Positions 30,536-42,098 of a stretch of 64,000 nt of DNA are shown in pieces (position 1 is the first letter of the stretch; each line of letters starts with the position of its first letter). A program made the position numbers and the translations under genes. This stretch comes from Locusta migratoria (Eukaryota > Arthropoda > Insecta > Orthoptera > Acrididae): NCBI GenBank assembly GCA_026315105.1, contig CM048744.1:971702221-971766220 (forward strand). The letters are read 5' to 3'. The notes below the pieces were generated by a model, which worked only from the letters and a program-made list of their open reading frames with translations, did no database searches and was not told the DNA's origin.

Positions 30536-31158
30536 TTCCATTCTCTAATAGCGCGTGGGAAGAAAGAACACCTGAATCTCTCCATTCGAGCTCTGATTTC
30601 TCGTATTTTATTCTGATGATCATTTCTACCTATGTAAGTGGGAGTCAACAATATATTTTCGCATTCGGAGGAGAATGTTGGCGATTGGAGTTTCGTAAGT
30701 AGCCCACGCCGCAGTGATAAGCGCCGTTGTTGTAATGATTCCCATCCCAGATCCTGTATCTTTTCAGTAACGGTGTCTCCCCTGTATCGTGACAATACGA
30801 AACGAGCTGCCGTTCTTTGGACTCTTTCGATGTTTTCCGTCAAACCCAGCTGATAAGGATCCCACACTGGGCTGCAATACTCCAAAAATGGACGGACAAG
30901 CGTAGTGTATGCAGTTTCTTTTGTAGTTCTGTTGCATGTTTTAAGGGTTCTGCCAATAAAACGCAGTGTCTGGTTCGCATTTCCCACGACATTATCTACG
31001 TGTTCTTTCCAATTTAAGTCAGAAGTAATAGTAATTCCTAGGTATTTTGTGGAGTTTACGGTCCTCACTTTCAATTGATTTATCTTGTAAACAAAGTTTA
31101 AAGGATTTCTTTTCGTACTCATGTGGACGACTTCACACTTCTTATTATTTAGAGTCAA
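30499..31158 (-). pseudogene. CR1/Jockey-like RT, thumb and C-terminal region
   Basis: Contains LNNKKCEVVHMSTKRNP, KYLGITITSDLNWKEHV, FLEYCSPVWDPYQ, ERVQRTAARFV and a C-terminal FFPRAIREWKKCSN, all typical post-catalytic LINE blocks. The true C-terminus is replaced from about 30547 by SINE sequence. The segment lacks the catalytic YADD, which should lie upstream. Confidence 0.85.
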
Positions 31159-31229
31159 TTGCCAATTTTACACCATACTGATCTTGTTCAGATCGTTGTG
31201 CAGTTGGTTTAGATCTTCAGATGATTTTA

Positions 31230-31770
31230 CTAGACGGTAAATGACGGCGTTATTTCCAAAAACCTAAGACAGCAACTTAGATTTTCCCCTAAATCGTTTA
31301 TGTAAATAAGGAACAGCAGAGGAGCAATAACACTACCCTGTGGAACGCCCGATATCACCTCTGTTTTAGTTGATGCCTTACCATCGATTACTACGTACTG
31401 TGTCCTCTCTGACAAGAAATCCCCTATCCAATCGCATAACCATCCCATAACCACGTAATCCAGTACGTGTCAATTTGTGAGGTACGGTGTCAAACGTTTT
31501 CTGGAAATCAAGAAATATGGAATCGATTTGCGAACCCTTGTCGATAGCACCCGTCACTTCGTGTGTATAAAGAGCTAGTTGTGTTTCGCATGAACGATAT
31601 TTTCTAAATCCGCATTGACCTTGGGTCAATAGATCGTTCTGTTCGAGATAATTCATAATATTTGAATACAGGATATGTTCCAAAACGCAGCTGCAAATTG
31701 ACGTCAGTGAGCTCTGGTGACTGTATCTTGCGTGTACGGTTCTGCCTGTGTGATCGTCTGCTGTATACAT
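31230..31770 (-). pseudogene. CR1/Jockey-like RT, N-terminal and motif A/B region
   Basis: Reads EHILYSNIMNYLEQNDLL, CGFRKYRSCETQL, IFLDFQKTFDTVPH (motif A), then in another frame WIGDFLSERTQYVV and ISGVPQGSVIAPLLFLIYIN (motif B). The following catalytic FADD region is destroyed by a small deletion and frame change near 31240-31265. Confidence 0.85.
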
Positions 31771-31984
31771 CCTCCAGTACGTGTCAATAAATTTTCCCTC
31801 TGCTGGATCGACGAATTCATGATGTTTCTTTTTTCTTTATCCAGGAGTGTATGTTATATATTACCTATGGTGTTTAATTTCTTTTTGAAGTATGTGGTAA
31901 AATATTACATGGATGGAAGAAGAGGACGCACTCGAGAACTGAAGCACTTGAGAACTCACTCCAGAAGAATAAATTATCTACATC

Positions 31985-32667
31985 CAGTGGCGCAGCCAGG
32001 ATTTGGTTCTGGGGGGAGGGGGGAAGCTAAATTTTTAAAAATAAAGCCAACTGAATTTATTAATCTATGACTTATTTTTTACCCTTTTTATAATGTAACG
32101 AATTTTACTACGAAAACAGTTTCACAAGAAACAAAATGAGTAGGCTCGCATTAATTGGAAAGTGGAAGAGAAGCAACGTGGTGGAAATGGAGTATAATCA
32201 GCTCGTAAAATAATGAAGCAGCTTCTATGTTACAAGCCAAAGAAATAAGCCTTTACAGTTTAATTAACACGAGACTCTATGTGTAAAATTTGAAGCAAAA
32301 CAACACTGATGTTGTTCAAAAGATTCCACTCGGTGGCGCCGCTGACCTGCTAGGCAGGTACAGCAGTACAGCAGTAACAATAGCGGCAGCAACAAAGCTG
32401 GTCGCGGCGGCATTGAAACCGCTCACAGTAACAGCAGCACACGTTCTCAGTGGCGGCATCACCTTGGCCACCCACTACTTGTGCTTGGCAATAGTTACGT
32501 TGTGATTTCTTACATGTGTACTATTTTAAATTTTCGGTGCAGACCTGTTTAAAATAAGAAAAAATGTAAGCAATAAAAAATAATAAAAACAAAAAAAAAA
32601 TTTTTTTTGGAGGCGCTGGGGAGGGGGGCGTATCAGCCCAATTATCGCCACTGTGGCTGTGCCATTG
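31985..32667. mobile_element. hAT-like MITE (candidate)
   Basis: The termini CAGTGGCGCAGCC and, inverted, CAATGGCACAGCC are flanked by 8-bp TCTACATC and TCTACACA (six matches), consistent with hAT 8-bp target duplications. G-rich and C-rich runs lie just inside. No transposase. An open reading at 32290-32505 is not recognisable. Confidence 0.5.
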
Positions 32668-32683
32668 TCTACACACCTGATGG

Positions 32684-34310
32684 GTCCAGTCTAGTATACG
32701 ATACAACCCGTCAGCTTTGACTAATGACATCATCAGTCAAAGATGTTTATATATGAAGATGATAATAATTTTTTTGTATCAAAGATATGGAACTATTTGC
32801 ATACGCTCGTTGATTACATTAAAGATACACAATTGATATCTCCATTCTGCATTGCCGGTCGCGGTGCCCGAGGGGACTGAGGCGCGCCAGTCACGGTCTG
32901 CACGGCCACTACGGTCGAGGGTTGGAATCCTCCCTCGGGCATGGATATTTCTGCCGTCCTAGTTCATAAGTAGTTTGTAAGTTTAGGGACTGATGACCCC
33001 TTAGTTAAGTCCCATAAGCTTTACAAACATTTGAACATTTTTGAACATTCTGTATTGATCGAAGTGAATCAACAATTTTGTTATAATTTAAGGATCAATA
33101 TTTTCACTGAGAAATTGATTGCTTACAATCGACAATAAGTAATATAGTTTATTGTTCGTTTTTATTTTATGTGAATTTATATAATTCATTATTGAGTTTT
33201 ATACGTATTTAATTATTTTATCAATCTTTTTAAGAATAGAGATAATGAAAAAAAGTAATAAAGATCAACTTTCATTAATGAATGGTGAAGACATGGTGTC
33301 TCTAACTAAATTTTTACAATGTTTTGTATTAATTGCTGAAATTGGTTAAATTGTACGACACTTCTCGCTGGGCTGCAGTGGTTATGTTGGCACCAATGGT
33401 AAGATGGCAACTCAGATGACCAATAAATATTGTTTCGTGACAACTTCAATTACAACGAAAATTATTATTTTTTTTTTTTTTTGAACGGACAAGGGTACAT
33501 ACAAGAACCTTTCAAACGAGCAGCAATATTTACTCTGTAGCTCGTGAAATATATTAACGCAACTCTACACTTCATTGTACATCTTTTGCCAACATAAGCA
33601 CTGGAGCCTGGCGAGAAGCGTCGTAAAATTTTACCGCTGAAATTTTTTACTTAACTTTTCCTGATCGAGTATAGAATACGATACAGGTATCTCATGAAAT
33701 AGCGTTATTTGGTAACATTTAAAAATTGTATCGTAAACTAGACTTGAGCTCCCCCTACTCATGTCAAGAATACGATACAGATATCTTTTCAAATAGCGAC
33801 ATATGAGCAGAAAGATATATTATTACACTACAATTTTACTCGAACATTATTGTACTTGTAGCTTTTAACGAAATCGCACGCATTTGTAATAGTATTTGTT
33901 AATATAATAATAAAAAAGTATATTTATAGTATGTAATGTTGTAACTTATTTTTTTGTTTTTGTTTCAGACGCTAGACTTGGAACTGTATCACCTCTAAAA
34001 GACTTCAATACTTTTCATTTATTATTCATTTTTAAATAATCTAAACATGCTTCACTGTTTTGTAATAAATAGAAATACAATAATGTAATATATATGATGT
34101 GTTTCATTTATTATACATATTTCTTAAACGAGCTAATAATTATTTATTTGTAAAGTTGGTTATTGTACTATCTTTGGTGTATTAATAATCAATATATTTT
34201 TTGATAGACGTCAAATGTTCAAATGTTATTACTTCCATATCTTTGTTTTTATATGACGTCATTGGTCAAAGCCGACGTGTTGTATCGTATTCTTTACTAT
34301 TCCCCTCCTG
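32684..34310. mobile_element. AT-rich element bounded by inverted ATACGATACAAC repeats (unclassified)
   Basis: 32684-32795 and 34205-34310 are imperfect inverted repeats sharing ATACGATACAAC, the GTC(A/G)GCTTTGAC block, ATGACRTCAT and CAAAGATATGGAA. The ATACGATAC motif recurs internally near 33673, 33729 (inverted) and 33773. No coding. It contains a SINE. Confidence 0.55.
32855..33045 (+). mobile_element. tRNA-derived SINE, full length
   Basis: The target duplication is CATTCTGCATTG against CATTCTGTATTG (32843-32854, 33046-33057). The B box is mutated (GGTTGGAATCC), so its promoter is probably weakened. Confidence 0.92.
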
Positions 34311-34750
34311 ATTCTATTCAAAATTTTGTCAGATACATAATTTGCAATGTTACACAGAGGCAGCAGACATCCACGTAACAGCTGTGATCCACTACTGATG
34401 CGTCACGCCACAAAGCACAGTAGCAGAGAAACAGGAAATCACTGGTTGCAGATCCACTCGTAGCCACGGTGACTGCCCTTCCGCTGGACACAGCGACGTA
34501 ACTTTCGTACGCTGGCTAATGCATGATTTACCGGTAGGCATTACATGCTTCTTCAGGGCGTATGCGGTAAGGAAATAACTTCTTTATTATATGGATGTAT
34601 CATCTGGGGTGCGGCAAATGGAGATTTAACTTCAGGCGGCGCGATGGCCATAAAGGAAAGAAAAGGAAAAAACAAAAACTGCAGTCCGCCGAAGCCTGCT
34701 CCGACGACGGCGGGAAATTTCTTTCGTCAGGGCTCCAGAGAGCGACGCCG

Positions 34751-35650
34751 CTACATCTTGCTAGCGGCTATCTTCTTCGGTTTCGGTGGCAGGACGAGCC
34801 GCATCATTCGTCGCGGCGAAGGCGGGTCGACCAACGTTGCGTCGACTCGTGGAACGTGGCCGCAAACATGAAGCAGCAAGTCCCGTAACAGTGTATCCCA
34901 CTGCTCTCGAGTAAAGATAGGATGGGACCCAAGGAGCATCAGATCAGGGCGCCGAGCGCCCTGAGGGTACTTATAATCAAGAGGAGAATGTACAGCTGAA
35001 CTAAAGTTGACCTTAGGATAAGGGAAAGGGGGCCTAAGGGCACGGGGAAGAAAAGGAAAAGGTACATCCCAGTACTCGTACGTACGGTCCAAGATTGACT
35101 GTTCAATCGTAAGAAGCGCAGGGAGAACAGTTTTCCCCCGCGGTAACGGCAAGCCAACTTCGACTTGCTCGTCTTCAGAATCATCAGCGCCGGAGGATAC
35201 GCCAGACGGACCCGGAACCCCCTCCAAAGAGGGGGCGGGAACTGTAGGCGCATCGTTGTCTTGAGGGCACACGTCCATGGCAGCGACCGCCGTTGCAGGT
35301 GGTGCCAAGGTGTGCGGGGTCTTGTCGGCGCCGGGTAGACCCGCAGGCAGCAGAGTCGGAACAGGTGCCGCGGGTACGTCGGTCAGAGTCGTTGCGCCAA
35401 CTCCCGCCCGCACCTCCACACGGGAGGGAGCAGGGAGCGACGCCTCTCGTAGCTTCCGTAAATCTTCTCGGAGGCCGGCCAGTTCTCTGCGGACAGCAGC
35501 CAATTCTTGGGCCCAGGCGGCGCGCTCAGCCGCAATAGCAGCCGTAAGCGCGGCCAGGGCTTCATCTGTAGCGGCAGGCACAGCACCACGTCGATCGACC
35601 ACGCCCCCCAGCCCGCCAGGGGCAGGGGACGGCCGTGTCGACGCCGCCAC
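34751..35650 (-). pseudogene. Gag-like protein, C-terminal part
   Basis: An open stretch of 299 residues following the zinc knuckles. It has an Ala/Glu/Arg-rich coiled-coil-like region (EALAALTAAIAAERAAWAQE onward), a Pro-rich acidic linker (SGADDSEDEQVEVG), and a conserved-looking globular end rich in aromatic residues and Pro (RTYEYWDVPFPFLPRAL). I do not recognise the last part as a named domain. The first Met is inside the element, not a proven start. Confidence 0.65.
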
Positions 35651-35689
35651 GGGGACCGCTGTGCTGGCCTGACGGATCTTGACCCGCCT

Positions 35690-36027
35690 CTGGTTCCGGG
35701 GGCGTCTCCAGTCCAGCTTATATTCACATTTGCGATGTGGTCAGGATAGCTCGCGGCGTGCGAGCCACCGCAATTCACGCACTTGCGCGGAACGTCGCGT
35801 GGTAGCTTACACACGCGAGTGTCGTGCGCAAGGCCGCATTTCATGCACGCCGGGGCGGCCTTGCAACGGGCGGCGACATGTCCAAGCTTCTGACAGTTGA
35901 AACACTGCGTAGGCCGACTGCGAAGGCGCCTCTTGCCCTTCGCTTCCAGTGCTTCAGCCGCCAGAAGTTCCAAAACGGCAACAAGGCGGGACTTGGCCCC
36001 GCCGCGCTTGTTTACCGCGACGGGCAT
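35690..36027 (-). pseudogene. Gag-like protein, zinc-knuckle part
   Basis: Three consecutive knuckles are visible: CFNCQKLGHVAARC, CMKCGLAHDTRVC and CVNCGGSHAASYP (the last has lost its final Cys). This CCHC triplet is standard for ORF1 of I, R1 and Jockey-type LINEs, where it binds RNA. A frameshift near 35690 moves the reading to the frame of 34751-35650. Confidence 0.8.
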
Positions 36028-36627
36028 AGCGGAGCGCTCGTGCAGCGTGGCGTACGCTACGGCTGCCCGACTCCCACGGTGACTGCGCTGTCAGCCCCAG
36101 TAGTCGTCAATTGTTAATGCGTGGCACGGCCGCCACGTGGCGCTGCTGCAGTCGATTATTCACACAGGTCGTGAGCGCCCCCCCTACCAAAAGCTGCCGA
36201 TGCACGTGTGCCGGGCCACAGCGAGTGCTAACCATCTCATCTCTTACAGTTAGCTCACATCTGTGCATGTCGAGTAACAACCTCGCCCTTAAAGAACCTA
36301 ACATTAATTTCTATTAATTTGTCAGTCCCCATGGATGTAAATATGATAATTAGAAACAGTACAGGTCAGTAAGGATACTCTGTGAAGACAGAACAAGAAG
36401 AAACTTAACTCCAGTCAAACATTTATACGGAAACTCGTCGTTGTTACCAAAAATTTCGAATTGTTCTTGATCAACATGCTTCAGATTTTTACACAATATT
36501 ATATATGTAATGTGCAGGGTTGTTCAGAAAGAAAGAACAGATTTCAAACATTTATTTCTTCCAAACTAGGAGAGATAGAAACATGATCCCAACATTAATG
36601 GAAAGAGAAAAGTTTACAATTTATTAT

Positions 36628-38185
36628 TAGACTGACTATAAAATCCGTTCTAAGTGCCAAAATGAATGTTTTGAGGAAAACGCAAAAAACGTCCTAAAAT
36701 GAACAGTTTGTCTTTATGTGCCATTTTTTCGCCTTGATTTGTGTCTACCGTTAATCTTTAAAGACTTATTAGAGTTGAATTGACCATTCAATTTTTATCT
36801 TTACGAAAAAAATATTTTCCTGATAATAAATCAGAATAGGGCTATGTGCCATACCTTCTACTGTAAAAACCGGGCTATGTCCAAAATTTTGGAAAGCTGT
36901 ATTCGACTTTGTGGTCTGGATGAAGGTCAACAAAGGCGTCATATGTTCTCTGATAATTCAAATTTTGGTTAAAACGCGTAAGTGAAGTTTTGGCCTTGTG
37001 TAATGACTTTCCTCTTGGGGGAAAATTGCTGTGTGTTCTACTATATGCTGTGCATCATCACCTATGTACTTCCACTCTTTAGTTTTATTTCCCCTACGTT
37101 CAACATACGTAACATCACCACGCTTTTTCGATTTAACGGCCGGCCGCGGTGGCCGAGGGGACTGAGGCGCTCCAGTCACGGTCTGCACGGCCACTACGGT
37201 CGGGGGTTCGAATCCCCCCTCGGGCATGGATATTTGTGCCGTCCTTAGTTAGTTCCTAAGTAGTTTGTAAGTTTAGGGACTGATGACCCCATAAGCTATA
37301 AAGACATTTGAAACATTTCGATTTAACCCATGTTTCAACCCTACGCTTTGATATGCCATGGATTTCCATAAATGTTTGCTTGCACACTTGTTTATGATCA
37401 CCTTTGCCATCAGGAATCGTATAAAATACACTGGCCTACCTTCTACTGTCTGTCGAGTCTGTGTACGACCCATGTCGCCTACGTTTAATACTTATGTATT
37501 AGATACGAATTTTGCTTGACGTTATCTCCTAGTTCATAAAACTGATTAAAGATGTTTAGTTTTTGTTTGAAGGCAATGGTTCTGCATAGATATGGCCATC
37601 GGCATGAAACCTACATAAACGAAGGCCATTACAAGTGTAAACACTGCGTCTAATAATCTGTTTTTCACTACTTTGCACGCGGAACAAAAACGCATATACA
37701 GACAACTGCGACATTAAAAGCCGAAAGAATACAACATTGAGCTTTTAATAAATGACAACCTAGGCCTATGATGTTATAGAAGTATTTAAACCTACCGCAA
37801 CAGGTGGAGGTTGTTTCTCAGGCACTGTCACGTTCCGACTGTTCGTGTAGGACTTCCCTTCTGCTCTCAGCTTATTTACCATTTCCACTGCAGAAGAAGC
37901 ACAAAGTGAATAGTTCCTGCTTGCTACAGAATGGAACCTTAACTGAAACAGTAATAACAAAGCTCACGTGCACCTCTACCCACTGGCACATAGCCCAGAT
38001 TTTACTTCACGACAGGTGGCGCATATATCGTTGGGCATTCTTGTCAGAAACATTAGAACTACTTCCACATCGAATAACAGATAGCCCGCTTTTTACTGAG
38101 TAGTGTTAGGCATGTAGCCCATATTTTCACAATAGAACAAAATTTTTCATTTTTGGCACTTACCACGGATTTTATTTTCAGTCTA
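36628..38185. mobile_element. Unclassified transposon nested in the mariner-like element
   Basis: The inverted ends are TAGACTGACTATAAAATCCG and TAGACTGAAAATAAAATCCG, both followed by a form of AAGTGCCAAAA. Subterminal GGGCTA(T/C)... and AAAA(A/C)CGGGCTAT motifs repeat in inverted order (36838-36875, 38055-38125). No transposase is recognised. It contains a SINE (37138-37316). Confidence 0.6.
37138..37316 (+). mobile_element. tRNA-derived SINE
   Basis: The target duplication is TTCGATTTAAC (37127-37137, 37317-37327). The tail lacks the CGTAGTTAAGTCCC part present in other copies. Confidence 0.92.
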
Positions 38186-38219
38186 CAATTATGGTATGCA
38201 TTCAATATGAGCACTTTGT

Positions 38220-39285
38220 GTTACACGACAAATATCAAAACGGTGGCTCATTTCTTGTCACACACGAATCAGCTGGTCTCCAGTTATCGAATTCAGAGCT
38301 TCGATAATGTGACGTCCTAGACCTTCAAGAGGTGACAGGCATAGGAGGGATAAAAACACGGTCTTTTACGTAACTCCACAGATAAAAATCACACGGAGTA
38401 AGATCTGGACTCCTGGGAGGCCACCGGTGATAAAGTTAATCTTCTGCTGCTCTTCCAATCCAACGTCCCGGAATGGTGTTATTCAAGTTAAGTCGAACGT
38501 GTTTAGATAAATGAGGCGGGGCACCATCTTGCATGAAAATGTAGTCATCTGAATCATCTTCAAGTCGGGCAAATTCCAGTTTTGAAGCACATCTAGATAG
38601 GTTATTCCTGTCACAGTTTTCTCCACGAAGAAGAAAGGCCCATAAACTTTGGTTACCGATGTCGCACAGAAGACGTTCATCTTTGGTGAATCTCTTTCAC
38701 GCTGAATACCTGCCGTAGGTTTTTCAGTTGCCAAAATTCTGACGTTATGGCGATTAAATTTACCAGAAAGATGAAAAGTGGATTCATAGAAAAAACTGAT
38801 CTTTGAGCCAAATTGTTTTCTTCCATATCATGCATATCATATCATCTTCCATAACATGCTAATGCAAAATTCGGGCCTTTTGTTGTGGTCGTCAGATGCA
38901 ATGCTAGCAATAACTGCAGTTTGCATATCTTCATGTGCAGACGATGTTTTAGAACTCGCCATACCGTTGGTTGAGGAGTGCTAAGATCTTTGCTTGCTCG
39001 TCATGTGGATTTCTTTGGGCTCCTTTCGTGAAGTGTACGAATATGCTCAACATTCTCGTTCGATGTGCGTGGATGTCCCGTGGTTTTCCCTTTGCAGATG
39101 CAACCATCTTCTACGAATTTTCGATGCCATTCGTAAATTTGCCTATGACGCGGCGATTGTTTATTAAACTGACGGCGAAGTGCTCGCTGAACTGCAACAA
39201 TGGACTCTAGTTTTGCCCATCGCAGCACACGAAACGACTTCTCCTGTGGTGTCGCCATCATTTCACTACAGACAACCAACAACAA
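38220..39285 (-). pseudogene. Tc1/mariner-superfamily transposase, frameshifted
   Basis: The N-terminus (39001-39285) contains AKLESIVAVQRALRRQFNKQ and YEWHRKFVEDGCICKGK, the insect helix-turn-helix region, ending HERSPKKST. The catalytic part continues at 38483-38734 with RDSPKMNVFCATSVTKVYGP and FFVEKTVTGITYLDVLQN. Further on, in other frames, come the second-Asp region and a RSPDLTPCDF-like third-Asp block near 38405-38440. It is the same broad family as the 65-1639 element. Multiple frame changes make it inactive. Confidence 0.8.
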
Positions 39286-39597
39286 ACAACACTACCAATG
39301 CAGCCATGATTGGAACTTCTACCCGACTCGTTTAAATTGTAAACTTTTCTCAATCCATTAACAGTGGAATATTGTTTCTATCTTTTGTAGCTTGGAAGAA
39401 ATAAATGTTTCAAATATGTTCATTCGTTTTGAATAACCCCGTATAAATTTGAAGGTAGTATATCAAGGGGAAACGCTTCCAGCACTAATCTCGAAAAAAT
39501 CTTGATAATTGGAAATTTTTACCTGTAATAATTATTCGAACAGACATATGATACATAATTTTAAATATACGTGGTAGCCTATAAAATGCATATATAC

Positions 39598-40345
39598 ACT
39601 ACTGGCCATTAAAATTGCTACACCAAGAAGAAATTCCGGTGATAAACGGGTATTCATTGTACAAGCAACTGGTTGCTGCATTTCATTTATTTATAAATAT
39701 ATTATAATAGAATTGACATGTGTTTACATTTTCACGCAATTTGGGTGCATAGATACTGAGGAATCAGTACCCAAAACAACCACATCTGGCCGTAATAACG
39801 GCCTTCATACGCCTGGGCATTGAGTCAAACAGAGATTGGATGGCGTGTACAGGTACAGATGCCCATGCAGCTTCAACACGATACCACAGTTCATCAAGAG
39901 TAATGACTGGCGTATTGTGACGAGCCAGTTGCTCGAACACCTTTGACAAGACGTTTTCAATTGGTGAGAGATCTGTTGAATGTGCTGGCCAGGACAGCAG
40001 CGAACTTTTTCCGTATCCAGAAAGGCCCGTACAGGGCCTGCAACATGCGGTCGTGCATTATCCTGCTGAAATGTAGGGTTTCGCAGGGATCGAATGAGGG
40101 GTAGAGCCACGGGTCGTAACACATCTGAGATGTAACGGCCACGGTTCAAAGTGCCGTCGATGCGAACAAGAGGTGACCGAGACGTGTAACCAATGGCACC
40201 CCATACCATCACGCCGATTGCTGGGGTACTTCTGGTGCCTAGAGCGACGCCTCAGATCCCAGATGCCTGTGTGCCTTCAGGTTCCCACATCCCTATCAGT
40301 CAACTGTTGCGTGACGGTGATTAGTGAATTGTGCCGGGGTCACGA
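39598..40345 (-). mobile_element. Tc1-like element, truncated
   Basis: The - strand encodes the C-terminal Tc1 transposase. The left terminus CACTACTGGCCATTAAAATT is the 3' end. The 5' half is missing and a SINE abuts at about 40352. Confidence 0.85.
39764..40212 (-). pseudogene. Tc1-like transposase C-terminal half
   Basis: Contains MMVWGAIGYTSRSPLVRIDG, then RNPTFQQDNARPHVA (second catalytic Asp). The DD34E third-acid block (normally SPDLSPIEN) is destroyed by frameshifts near 39965-39990. In another frame follow EQLARHNTPVITLDELWYRV and IQSLFDSMPRRM, the usual C-terminus ending GCFGY. The overlap of frames 39764-39949 and 39805-40212 shows at least one frameshift. Confidence 0.87.
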
Positions 40346-40351
40346 AAGTCT

Positions 40352-40557
40352 GGGGCCGCGGTGGAGTAGCCGAACGGTCTAAAGCGTCTCGCTGCGGAGC
40401 GCGCGGTTGCTCGCTGTCGGAGGTCCGAGTATTCCCTGGGGCATGGGTGTGTGTGTGTGTTGTCATTAGGTTAGTTTATGTTTGTTTAAGTAGTTTGTAA
40501 GCTACTGACTGATCACCACGCAATTTGGTCCGATAGATTTACAAACATTTGAACATT
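40352..40557 (+). mobile_element. tRNA-derived SINE, second subfamily
   Basis: The head is GGTGGAGTAGCCGAACGGTC and the B-box-like block is diverged (GAGGTCCGAGTATTCC). A GT run sits at 40447-40461. The tail has CTGATCACCACGC then ACAAACATTTGAACATT. Sister of 28024-28198. Confidence 0.85.
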
Positions 40558-41375
40558 ATTTTGAAACTCTGGGCGGAAGGTTTACCCGGAGACCAGCCAT
40601 GAGGCTGTCCCGTTACGACTCAGCAGTAGGTGTTAGTTTTCTGCCTGCTGCTAATAATAACTCAGCAATTACACGGGCTGCCTCGTCTCTTGCGGCAGTC
40701 GCATAAACATCAGAGGGGACAGACGTAAAGGGTGGGCTTGCTGGTCATTGGGAGCTCCAAAGTTAGGCGGTGATGGAGCTTAGCAAAATAGTGGTAAGGT
40801 CGGGAAAGAAGCCTAGTGTGCACTCTGTTTGGTGTGACATCCGAGATGTAGAGGAGGTTCACCCGGCTGCAACTTGTTGCGCATGTCGAAACCAACGATT
40901 TTCCTCGGTTCCTTCTGGCTACAGGTGAATTATCTTGTTCACGGGGAAGAGGCGGAGCTATCGATTGCTCAGAACGTGGTCCTCTGGTTTGGACCCAAGT
41001 GATAAGCTTGAACCACAGGCTCAGACTATTATGTGGCGATCTTGGATGCAAATTTTGTCGACCTCCGCTATCGTGTGGAGAAATGTAGAATCCTCCTGAA
41101 TAGGTAAGGTTTTTTAGGTTGGAGAGATTCCTCGACGCACCCTATAAGATGCCCGACAGGGCAGCCCTCGGCAAAACAGAAGTGAGAAATAAAATGTTAA
41201 CACAGTAATAGTTAACTGCAGAAGCAGCTATGCGCTCACACTTTTAAATTGTTACAATGTCCACAGTACTATGGGCGGAAACTGGTTCAATCCAGATGTC
41301 AGTAGTAATGAAATTCTACACTCCGAACGGAACCGCAGAGCTAGGCTGAAACCTGAAGGAGGGAGGCGTGTTAAT
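40558..41375. other. No recognised gene
   Basis: Mixed composition with short ORFs only; nothing identified. A palindrome-free stretch with one weak match to nothing else in the window. Confidence 0.3.
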
Positions 41376-41680
41376 AGCGAAAAAAATACGATGATATCCA
41401 ACAAAATTTTTACAGATTCGGAATGTGATATATTAAAAAGTGACTCGAACATGGTCATTGGATGTTTTCATATAGACCACCTGGCTCAGAAGCAATACTG
41501 ACAGAACATCTGCACAAAAACTTGGAAAATATTTCCCATAGATTTCCTAGACAGGTGGAGGTTTTAAATTACCGTATATAGACTGGGAGAGAAAGGTGCT
41601 GAAGACTGGAGGCAGGGACAGAGAATCAAGCAAAATAGTTCTGAGTGCAGTATCCGAAAATTACCTCGAGCACTGGATGG
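41376..41680 (+). pseudogene. Possible LINE endonuclease-region fragment
   Basis: After small frame changes the + strand around 41560-41680 reads like YIDWERKVLKTGGRDRESSK followed by IVLSAVSENYLE, resembling the GDFN-to-DHxP region of CR1/Jockey-type endonucleases. No long frame is open. This is a short, low-confidence call. Confidence 0.4.
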
Positions 41681-42098
41681 GCTCCGCTGGTTGTTTCTGC
41701 TTCTACATATAAATTTTCATAGATTTAGCAATAAAAATGCTTTCGTAATCAAATATTTTGATACAACTTGCCACCTCTCATTACACAATTAATGACAGAA
41801 TTCAACACATTTTTTTTCTAATTCTAACCATGGTTCCAAATCCAAATTTTGGCATTTCTAGCATCGAAATAGTCTTAGTAGCACCCTTGAAAGATTTTCC
41901 CTTATTTCTCCCGCTTAATGGTTGAATTTCCAAAAATATCGAAACACGTGTTGCTAAAATTCCAATTAAACATCTGAACCCAAAGTTTTGTATTTCTTGC
42001 TTCAGATGCCTTAATAGCAACATATTTTCAAGAAACCATTCATCCCCTATTTCACCCCCTTAGGGATGGTTGATTGGTTTTTGAAAGGAACTAAACGG

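Larger units (their letters stand above)
30300..31780 (-). mobile_element. CR1/Jockey-like LINE, degenerate, split by a SINE
   Basis: A - strand LINE: the RT N-terminal part at 31378-31770, motif B at 31230-31454, the post-RT part at 30550-31158, and a 3' end at about 30300-30380 on the far side of the SINE (30389-30535). Confidence 0.85.
34640..36120 (-). mobile_element. Non-LTR retrotransposon ORF1 (gag-like) fragment
   Basis: A GC-rich island on the - strand encoding a gag-like protein with three zinc knuckles, 5'-truncated at about 36117. No RT follows; the 3' part continues as a Pro/Arg-rich region. It may be ORF1 of the I-type LINE seen elsewhere, but no overlap proves it. Confidence 0.7.
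36515..39441 (-). mobile_element. Tc1/mariner-superfamily element carrying another transposon
   Basis: The ends (about 36515-36620 and 39335-39441) are inverted repeats of roughly 105 bp sharing AAACATTTATTTCTTCCAA. The transposase on the - strand occupies about 38220-39285. A different element, 36628-38185, is inserted inside the left end. Confidence 0.8.

Noticed and set aside
35277..35749. GC-rich + strand ORFs opposite the gag-like gene
   Set aside because: They lack motifs, whereas the - strand has three zinc knuckles in order.
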